A stretch of 37,618 bases of DNA from Aequorivita aurantiaca (GTDB lineage Bacteria > Bacteroidota > Bacteroidia > Flavobacteriales > Flavobacteriaceae): contig NZ_JAUGQQ010000015.1 of assembly GCF_030410135.1 (NCBI RefSeq), positions 1 to 37,618 on the forward strand, read 5' to 3'. The notes beneath the pieces were generated by a model that saw only the letters and a list, made by a program, of their open reading frames with translations, did no database searches and had not been told where the DNA came from. The translations under genes and the position numbers were made by a program. Below are positions 31,331-37,618 of the stretch, piece by piece (within the stretch, counting starts at the first letter, position 1; each line of letters opens with the position of its first letter).

Positions 31331-32029
31331 ATGAAACACATTGCCTTACTTTTATTTGCATTAGTTCTTATAGCAACTTCTTGTTCCAGCTCAAAAAGCA
31401 TTAAATTCTCTAAAAAGTCAGACGAGATAGTTAAAACAGATTCTCTAAAAAACTTTCTCGCCGCTAATAAAAACCCTAAAGTGGTATTAAGGGTGAATGA
31501 GGCATCATATACGGTTACGGAGAATGAAAATATTGATTACTTATATAACGCCATAGAAAACCAACTTTTAGCGAGCAAGTTCGTAGTAAGGGATAGGCAG
31601 CTGTTCAACCAAATTATTGGGAACAAGGATAACAATATAGATTATGAAGTGCTCAAAAATAAATCCGATACAGATTTAATTATTGAACTCACAAAGCTGG
31701 ATCCAAAAATTATATATTCTACAAATAAATATTACAATAAAAACAATGAAGAAAAGATCGAACAATCTTATGTACATCAATACTATGGTGCTTCAGTAGA
31801 ATTTAAGGTAATACTTATCAAGACTAACGAATTTGCAGGAGTTTATAAATTCAATTACACTCCATGTACCGCAGGATGCATTATCAAAAAATCAATGAAG
31901 GAATTAACCAAGGAACGTAGGGAAAGAGAAAAAAATGGCCCCCAAGGTTATGAAGGCGTGGAAAAAGACGAATTGGAAATATTTATAAAAGAGGCGACGC
32001 GGCAATTGGTTGCGGAGATGAGAAGTTAA
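31331..32029 (+). CDS. Lipoprotein with CsgG/FlgO-like fold pattern
   Basis: A 232-residue predicted lipoprotein: MKHIALLLFALVLIATSC is the signal with Cys18, followed by a SSSKS linker. Residues about 45-125 (VVLRVNEASYTVTENENIDY, NAIENQLLASKFVVRDRQLF, NQIIGNK) resemble the pattern of CsgG/FlgO-type proteins, in which a short N-terminal domain with a conserved DR..L..I..e motif assembles at the outer membrane. The C-terminal part is lysine/glutamate-rich (KSMKELTKERREREKNGPQG). It follows the two-component operon and its promoter carries the TTTACGG palindrome, which suggests it is a target of that system. The fold assignment is tentative. Confidence 0.6.
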   Translation: MKHIALLLFALVLIATSCSSSKSIKFSKKSDEIVKTDSLKNFLAANKNPKVVLRVNEASYTVTENENIDYLYNAIENQLLASKFVVRDRQLFNQIIGNKDNNIDYEVLKNKSDTDLIIELTKLDPKIIYSTNKYYNKNNEEKIEQSYVHQYYGASVEFKVILIKTNEFAGVYKFNYTPCTAGCIIKKSMKELTKERREREKNGPQGYEGVEKDELEIFIKEATRQLVAEMRS

Positions 32030-32743
32030 TATTGAAGCCTTACGATTTTCCATAAACCTGAAGTAAATTCCAGCCGTTGAACGAAGCGATTGAAGCACCC
32101 TGTGGTAATTTAGTTCCTCGTGCAACAAGTAGTCTCAATGGATTACCACGCTTCGCTCGCAATGACCAATATGTTCAAAGGAGTCAACTCAAAGATTCAA
32201 CAGTTAAACATTTCCATAATTCACCAATCCAAAAATCCAACAATCGAACAATCCAAAAATCCATAAACAGCGTTATTGCGCAGGAGCGACCAAAGGAGCG
32301 ATTGAAGCAACCTGTGGTGGCGTAGATTCTTATTCAACAAGTAGTTTTCACGGGATTGCCACGCTCCGCTCGCATTGACTAACATTTCCATTAAAGTTCA
32401 CTCAAGATTCAAGGATTGAATACTTCGACAATTAAAAAATTCTTATCCGATTGACGAAAACTACATCGTTCTTTTTGGTCCTTAATCCGCAACCTATTTT
32501 TTTATGTCAGAATAGCGTAGGAAATAATAGTCATCACAGATAAAAATATTACCATCAATTCTTATATGACTCATTCCCTTTGTTTTAGCCTAAATGCGAG
32601 CTTTTAGTTTTGCAGAGAATCTATATTTTATCTATACAATATCATTTTGTATTCGTGGAAAATGTCTTTTCTTTGCCGCCGGAAAATGTTAAAATTTTAA
32701 CTTTTACATATTTCCATGGAACCCAATTCTAACATTTATACTT
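32030..32743. repeat. Intergenic region with two copies of a dispersed repeat
   Basis: A first copy near 32082-32164 (GAAGCGATTGAAGC ... TGGATTACCACGCTTCGCTC GC) and a second near 32293-32380 (GAGCGATTGAAGC ... GGGATTGCCACGCTCCGCTC) are diverged versions of the widespread Bacteroidota intergenic element. CAATCC-type units between them recall those of the array at 1-517. No gene is seen; 32400-32743 is AT-rich, without recognised structure. Confidence 0.75.
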
Positions 32744-33145
32744 ATGACAAAATTTTACGCAATGCTGTTGCTTTCCCTTTTTGGATTTATCTCGGGGGCC
32801 GCACAGGAAAAATGGACACTTGCCCACGAAAATGAAAAAGTTAAGATTGAATATGTCTTAACGGACTGCATTGATGCGGCCAATGGTTTCAATTTTGAAT
32901 ACTACATTTTAAAAATTGAAAACAAAACTAACGCATCTTTAAACCTTCAGTACATTTTAGGAACTCCCAGCACGGGTGCAACTGAGGAGGAAATTTCCAC
33001 AAACTTAATCCTAAAGCCCCGCGAAATTGTTAAAGGTGCTTGTACCGACGATGGAAATCTAAAGTATTTTTCCAAGGACAACAGCGCAAAAAACGCCCGC
33101 GCAAATCAATTCCTAATCTCAAAAATAAAAACCTATGCCCTTTAA
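32744..33145 (+). CDS. Secreted protein of unknown function
   Basis: A 133-residue protein with a signal peptide (MTKFYAMLLLSLFGFISGAAQ). The mature part is a beta-rich domain (WTLAHENEKVKIEYVLTDC, FEYYILKIENKTNASLNLQY) that resembles small beta-sandwich domains of periplasmic proteins but matches no family I can name. Its last 11 bases overlap the start of the giant protein gene (ATG 33135), so the two are translationally coupled and may work together, for example the small one as a chaperone or cap. There is no obvious promoter match upstream. Confidence 0.75.
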   Translation: MTKFYAMLLLSLFGFISGAAQEKWTLAHENEKVKIEYVLTDCIDAANGFNFEYYILKIENKTNASLNLQYILGTPSTGATEEEISTNLILKPREIVKGACTDDGNLKYFSKDNSAKNARANQFLISKIKTYAL

Positions 33146-36100
33146 TCTACACAAAAAATTCCTGCTATTATTCACATTGATAGCATCGGTAGTTTATGGT
33201 CAAACCACCGACTTTACAACAGATTTTGCCAGCGGTTCCTGCGGCAACACTACTGTGGCCTTCAGCGGTACCGCTTCCAGTACTACCACTGCTACCTCCT
33301 TTACCTTTAACGGAGGTACCCTTCCTGCGGGATGGTCCGCCTCTCCCTTTACGGTGAGCTCCAACACTTGCCCCGGCAAAAATTCTCCCGATAATACGTC
33401 CTACTTCTGGGCTACAAACCTTGCAACTACAGGTCCTAATACCGGCCGCCGTTTTGTTCAAACCAATGGTGTGAACGTAAGTCTGGGCGGTAACATTACC
33501 TTCTATATTCGCTATGGTAATAATGAGGGCACCGGCTGTGAACAACCAGATGCGGCGAACGAAGAAGTTTATTTACAATACAGTACGGACAATGGATCCA
33601 CTTGGATCGAGATTTTCGGTGGCTGGGATACAACTCCTACTGGAAGCTTTCCTTGGTACAATTGGTACTGGAACGATATTGCCATTCCTCCCGCGGCACA
33701 AACCAACAACACTCTATTTAGATGGTATCAACCTGCCAATTCAGGAACAACTTTTGACAACTGGGGCCTTGAAGATGTGTCCATTAGCGCAGTTATTCCC
33801 GTTACAGTAACTTCCTGGGCATGGGATTTTGGTGATGGCACCACCTCCAATATTCAAAATCCTACCCATACCTTCGCCTCCCTTCCGGGCAACACTGACT
33901 ATACGGTTTCCCTTACCGCCGGATTCAGCGATGGCACTTTTGACACCGAAACAAAAACTTACACGGTTTATGTAGACAATACACCCCCTACCGCAGTTTG
34001 CGCAAGCACTTCCGAAATTGTAAATACCGGCAACGGAAGCTGCACTGCAGTATTGCCAAATTTCACGGGACTAATAAGCGCGACCGATGACTGTGCGGCC
34101 AGTGTGTCCGTTACACAGAATCCAGCCCCAGGTACTATTTTGACCGTTGGAACGCATTTAATAAGTTTTTCCCTTTCTGATGGTAATGGGAACAATTCCG
34201 ATGTATGCCCCATAACCGTTACGGTGGTTGACAATAGCAACCCCGTCGTAACTACTCAGAATATCACCCTGCCATTGAACAATTTAGGCACTGCCTCCAT
34301 CACCGTTACCGACATTGAAATAAGCAGCACCGATAATTGTGGCATCGATTCAAAAATCTTAAGCCAAACTACATTTGATTGTACACATTTGGGCCCAAAC
34401 ATAATTAATTATACCGTGACGGATATCAACGGTAACGCTACGGTTACGCCAGTAACAATAACAGTTGTTGATACTATAGCTCCAGTTGCCCAAGCGCAGG
34501 ATATTACGCTGCAACTGATGGATCCAGCAGGAATCAACATTACCCCCGCTATGGTTGATAATGGCTCTACCGACAATTGTTCCTTTATACTTTCGCTCAA
34601 TAAGACTTTCTTTGACTGTAGCGATGTGGGTACCCAAACAATTGTTTTGACCGCAACCGATGCCTCTGGAAATAGCAGTAATACCAATGCCGATATTACA
34701 ATTGTAGCGCCAGATCCATATGTGGTGACCTCTGCCGGAAATACCCAGGCAGTAAGTACAGGCACCTTTACCACCGTAGATCCATCAATAGCAATAACCT
34801 ATACGGGCAATGCCGATGGCGCCTTGGTTTCCATTTCAGATAACTTCCAAACGGGCGATGAACTGGGCCTACAAGTTGGTTACACGCTACCTGCTGGGGT
34901 TACTACCTCATATAACGCCGCCACCGGAGTGTTGTCGGTATCGGGAACCATTACGGATGTGCAGTTGGAGGAACTGTTCCAAAATGTACAATTCCGTACC
35001 AGCAGCAGTGACACATCCGCGCGTACCATCCGCTTTATTATTGGCGGCAGTGTTTCCAATCCAGATAATAACCATTACTATGAATATGTAAACCAAGCTC
35101 TAAGCTGGACCCAGGCAAAAGCCGCCGCGGCTACCAGAACGCTTTATGGACTTCAGGGATATTTGGCAACGGCAACCTCAATACAGGAAAATGATTTTAT
35201 TAAAAATAAGCTTACCGACGATGGTTGGATGGGCGGATCTGATGATTTTAACCAGATAAATATTGCTGCCGGCACTACAGTTTATAACAATCAGGTAGCA
35301 GCAGAAAATAATTGGTTCTGGGTAACCGGTCCTGAGGCCGGCACACAGTTCTCCGTTGGAAGCGCAGCCCTTCCCGGCCAGTTTGCAAACTGGAACGCAG
35401 GGGAGCCAAACAATTCGGGCACCGGCGAAAATTTTATGCAGATATATTTTGCAAATAATGGCCGATGGAACGACCTTGGCACCGGCCAAAGTATGGGCTA
35501 TATTGTAGAATATGGTGGTCTTGGCGGAGATCAGGATTGTTTCTCTTTTTCCAACGATAAAATTGTGGAGCTAAACCAACCGCCTGTGATTGACCCTATT
35601 GCAAATGTTAATGGCTGCCCCGGTAGCACTTTCTCGCAACTGATTACCATTTCGGATGTTGAGGATGCCCCAATGGATTTAACGGTAACGGCGGTTTCAG
35701 ATAATCAAACCCTATTGCCGAATACTAATTTGACAATTTCATATAACGGTACTAATTTCGAGCTAACCGGCACCCCAATTGCAGGTTTGCAAGGAAATGC
35801 CACAATAACAGTAACCGCAACCGATACGGATGGAATTTCCAGCAGCGCGGATTTTATTTTTACTGCCGAAGATAACATAGCCCCCATCGTGGTTTGCGGT
35901 GTATCTACTCCTGTATACGTAGGCTCATATAGAGTGAGCGATGGTCCTATGTGGACAGACAATCCTCCTGTATATACTCCCCAGGAAGCAGCTGCATTAA
36001 TTTTTGGAGGAAATGCCTCGGATTATTTTATTTCCGTAGATTCAAACACTAGCGATGCTAACACTATTACCCATACAGGTTGGATGAATAGCTGGGGAGT

Positions 36101-37618
36101 TGGTAATGGCGTTTACCCAGAAAATCATAGTGTTGATATTGGAAATGATGGATATGCTGTACCAGGTGGGTCTGATTCTGCTATATCTGCTTATGTAAGA
36201 GACCATGTGGATTTCACTAAAATAAACTATGTTTGGAAAAATGAGCTAGCCCCCGCCATACTACAGCTCGATGCGAATGGCCAAGCCATATTGGATCCTG
36301 CTCTTGTGGACGGAGGTAGTACCGATAATTGTGGCATCGCAAGTATATCGGTAACACCAAATAATTTCACTTGTGCCGATGTGGGTCCAAACACGGTAAC
36401 CCTTATGGTAACCGATGTAAATGGAAATAGCTCTACTTGTACTTCCACCGTGATCGTGGAAGACAACGTAACCCCAACAGCCATCTGTCAGAATATCACC
36501 GTACAACTGGATGCCAACGGCAATGCAACTATTACGGCAGCTGATGTGGACAATGGTTCCTTGGATAACTGCGGAATTGCATCGACCACCATTGATGTTA
36601 CTACTTTTGATTGTTCAAACGTGGGCGCGAACAATGTTATCCTAACCGTAACCGATGTAAACGGCAACGTTTCCACCTGTACAGCAATCGTAACCGTGGA
36701 GGACAATGTGGCTCCAACAGCGGTTTGCCAAAACATCACCGTACAGCTTGATACTACTGGTAACGCAACAATAACCGTGGCCGATGTGGACAATGGTTCT
36801 TCGGATGCCTGTGGGATAGCTTCAACTACAATTGATGTTTTAACTTTTGACTGTTCAAACGTGGGCGCGAACAACGTTATCCTAACCGTAACTGATGTAA
36901 ACGGTAACGTTTCCACTTGTACGGCAATTGTAACAGTGGAAGATAATGTAGCACCAACTGCCATCTGTCAGGACATTACTGTACAGCTTGATGCCAACGG
37001 CAACGCGACTATTACCGCAGCCGATGTTGATGGAGGTTCTTTCGATAATTGCGGTATAGCTTCAACTACAATTGATATCTCGACCTTCGATTGTTCAAAT
37101 GTGGGTACAAACAACGTTTTGCTAACCGTAACCGATGTGAACGGCAACATTTCTACTTGTACGGCAATCGTAACAGTAGAGGACAATGTGGCCCCAACAG
37201 CCATTTGCCAAAACATCACCGTTCAGCTCGATGCCATTGGCAACGCCACCATTACGGCGGCCGATGTGGATGGCGGTTCATTTGATAACTGCGGAATTGC
37301 CTCTACAACCATTGATGTTACTTCTTTTGATTGTTCAAACGTGGGAGCGAACAACGTTATGCTAATCGTAACCGATGTAAACGGCAACGTTTCAACCTGT
37401 ACGGCAATCGTAACCGTGGAGGATAATGTGGCGCCACTTATTGTATGTCCGGCCAATGTGGTTGCAAATACCGACTTGGGCGACTGCTTCGGTACCGTAT
37501 TCTTTACACAGCCATTTGTTATGGACAATTGCGGGATTGACACTGTTGTACAGACCGCGGGACTTCCCTCGGGCAGCCAGTTTCCCGTGGGCGTAAGCAC
37601 CATTGAGTTTACGGCCAC
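33135..37618 (+). CDS. Giant secreted repeat protein (PKD, HYR-like, C-type lectin), 3' end outside window
   Basis: An open frame of 1494 codons starts with ATG 33135 and is still open at the window edge. A signal peptide (about 1-22, MPFNLHKKFLLLFTLIASVVYG) precedes a concanavalin-like adhesion part (about 25-205) and a PKD domain (about 207-285, WAWDFGDGTTSNIQNPTHTF). HYR-like modules follow from about 288, then a C-type lectin-like domain (about 647-793) with the EPNN and WND motifs, and cadherin-like beta-domains (about 800-905). Residues about 922-1036 (SYRVSDGPMWTDNPPVYT ... SAYVRDH) are inserted into an HYR-like unit. Four nearly identical 80-residue units (1113-1432) close the visible part. 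It is a surface adhesin, and a T9SS sorting domain is expected beyond the window. The start overlaps the gene at 32744 by 11 bp. Confidence 0.9.
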   Translation, partial: MPFNLHKKFLLLFTLIASVVYGQTTDFTTDFASGSCGNTTVAFSGTASSTTTATSFTFNGGTLPAGWSASPFTVSSNTCPGKNSPDNTSYFWATNLATTGPNTGRRFVQTNGVNVSLGGNITFYIRYGNNEGTGCEQPDAANEEVYLQYSTDNGSTWIEIFGGWDTTPTGSFPWYNWYWNDIAIPPAAQTNNTLFRWYQPANSGTTFDNWGLEDVSISAVIPVTVTSWAWDFGDGTTSNIQNPTHTFASLPGNTDYTVSLTAGFSDGTFDTETKTYTVYVDNTPPTAVCASTSEIVNTGNGSCTAVLPNFTGLISATDDCAASVSVTQNPAPGTILTVGTHLISFSLSDGNGNNSDVCPITVTVVDNSNPVVTTQNITLPLNNLGTASITVTDIEISSTDNCGIDSKILSQTTFDCTHLGPNIINYTVTDINGNATVTPVTITVVDTIAPVAQAQDITLQLMDPAGINITPAMVDNGSTDNCSFILSLNKTFFDCSDVGTQTIVLTATDASGNSSNTNADITIVAPDPYVVTSAGNTQAVSTGTFTTVDPSIAITYTGNADGALVSISDNFQTGDELGLQVGYTLPAGVTTSYNAATGVLSVSGTITDVQLEELFQNVQFRTSSSDTSARTIRFIIGGSVSNPDNNHYYEYVNQALSWTQAKAAAATRTLYGLQGYLATATSIQENDFIKNKLTDDGWMGGSDDFNQINIAAGTTVYNNQVAAENNWFWVTGPEAGTQFSVGSAALPGQFANWNAGEPNNSGTGENFMQIYFANNGRWNDLGTGQSMGYIVEYGGLGGDQDCFSFSNDKIVELNQPPVIDPIANVNGCPGSTFSQLITISDVEDAPMDLTVTAVSDNQTLLPNTNLTISYNGTNFELTGTPIAGLQGNATITVTATDTDGISSSADFIFTAEDNIAPIVVCGVSTPVYVGSYRVSDGPMWTDNPPVYTPQEAAALIFGGNASDYFISVDSNTSDANTITHTGWMNSWGVGNGVYPENHSVDIGNDGYAVPGGSDSAISAYVRDHVDFTKINYVWKNELAPAILQLDANGQAILDPALVDGGSTDNCGIASISVTPNNFTCADVGPNTVTLMVTDVNGNSSTCTSTVIVEDNVTPTAICQNITVQLDANGNATITAADVDNGSLDNCGIASTTIDVTTFDCSNVGANNVILTVTDVNGNVSTCTAIVTVEDNVAPTAVCQNITVQLDTTGNATITVADVDNGSSDACGIASTTIDVLTFDCSNVGANNVILTVTDVNGNVSTCTAIVTVEDNVAPTAICQDITVQLDANGNATITAADVDGGSFDNCGIASTTIDISTFDCSNVGTNNVLLTVTDVNGNISTCTAIVTVEDNVAPTAICQNITVQLDAIGNATITAADVDGGSFDNCGIASTTIDVTSFDCSNVGANNVMLIVTDVNGNVSTCTAIVTVEDNVAPLIVCPANVVANTDLGDCFGTVFFTQPFVMDNCGIDTVVQTAGLPSGSQFPVGVSTIEFTA
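36471..37430 (+). repeat. Four exact-length 240-bp coding repeats
   Basis: Units start at 36471, 36711, 36951 and 37191 and end at 37430, each exactly 240 bp, i.e. 80 codons in frame. The encoded unit runs from PTA(I/V)CQ(N/D)ITVQLD through TTFDCSNVGANN to ATVEDNVA-like ends. A more diverged unit precedes them (about 36250-36470). The DNA match between copies is high, suggesting recent tandem duplication or gene conversion. Confidence 0.9.

Noticed and set aside
34409-37618. Many minus-strand ORFs with MAVGATLSSTVTIAVQVE-like products
   Set aside because: They are the antisense of the giant protein's repeats; the plus-strand frame is continuous and has a signal peptide and domains.
1-37618. 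tRNA, rRNA, insertion sequence or integrase genes
   Set aside because: None seen on either strand by reading; tRNA absence was not tested with a covariance model.

Overview
The window looks like chromosomal DNA of a flavobacterium (Bacteroidota, probably Flavobacteriaceae). The evidence is a type IX secretion (T9SS) C-terminal sorting domain, TonB-dependent and OMP-barrel receptors, an RteC protein, several periplasmic TPR proteins with a signalling output, promoters with the Bacteroidota -7 element TAnnTTTG, and intergenic repeats typical of the group (TCATGCTGAGCCTGTCGAAG, and TTCGACTGCGCTCAGGG on the reverse strand). No rRNA, tRNA, transposase or CRISPR array was seen. Genus cannot be fixed from this sequence alone.

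Layout. 1-877: tandem palindromic repeat array, then degenerate repeat DNA. 878-5400: a T9SS-exported adhesin-like protein, divergent from a TPR histidine kinase that is split by an in-frame TGA and is followed by its NarL-type regulator. 5401-6570: repeat-rich gap holding a complete promoter-hairpin-terminator unit directly upstream of a 44-codon Abi_2 (abortive infection) gene remnant. 6571-8594 (minus): HipA N-terminal-like protein, 5'-truncated HipA-like kinase, 49-residue lipoprotein and a LytTR regulator with a degenerate receiver. 8764-14785: accessory island with an RteC protein, two paralogous unknown proteins, several small ORFs, a REP cluster, a 49-residue Asn/Gln-rich protein and a HELLH protein. 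14866-15957: M42 peptidase. 16189-19608 (minus): a three-gene unit that looks like copper uptake or handling (Cys-motif membrane protein, OprC-like TonB receptor, Met/His-rich lipoprotein). 20001-25854: stress-type genes (TIGR02587/TIGR02588 pair, DUF892 and DUF2383 ferritin-like proteins, GreA/GreB-like factor) around a membrane-spanning TPR-LuxR regulator. 25953-28313 (minus): OMP-barrel receptor. 28666-32029: a TPR histidine kinase and response regulator followed by a lipoprotein gene whose promoter carries a TTTACGG-N4-CCGTAAA palindrome. 32744-37618: a small secreted protein overlapping the start of a giant secreted repeat protein (PKD, HYR-like, C-type lectin domains) that runs off the window.

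Main themes. Signal transduction is over-represented: three TPR-plus-membrane sensors, three response regulators and RteC. Remnants of defence or toxin-antitoxin loci (Abi_2, HipA) sit in repeat-rich DNA. The most interesting points are the apparently intact small-RNA unit beside the decayed Abi_2 gene, the in-frame TGA in the first kinase, the palindrome pair next to the second two-component system, and the exact 240-bp coding repeats of the giant protein. Domain calls are by eye from motifs; no database search was run.
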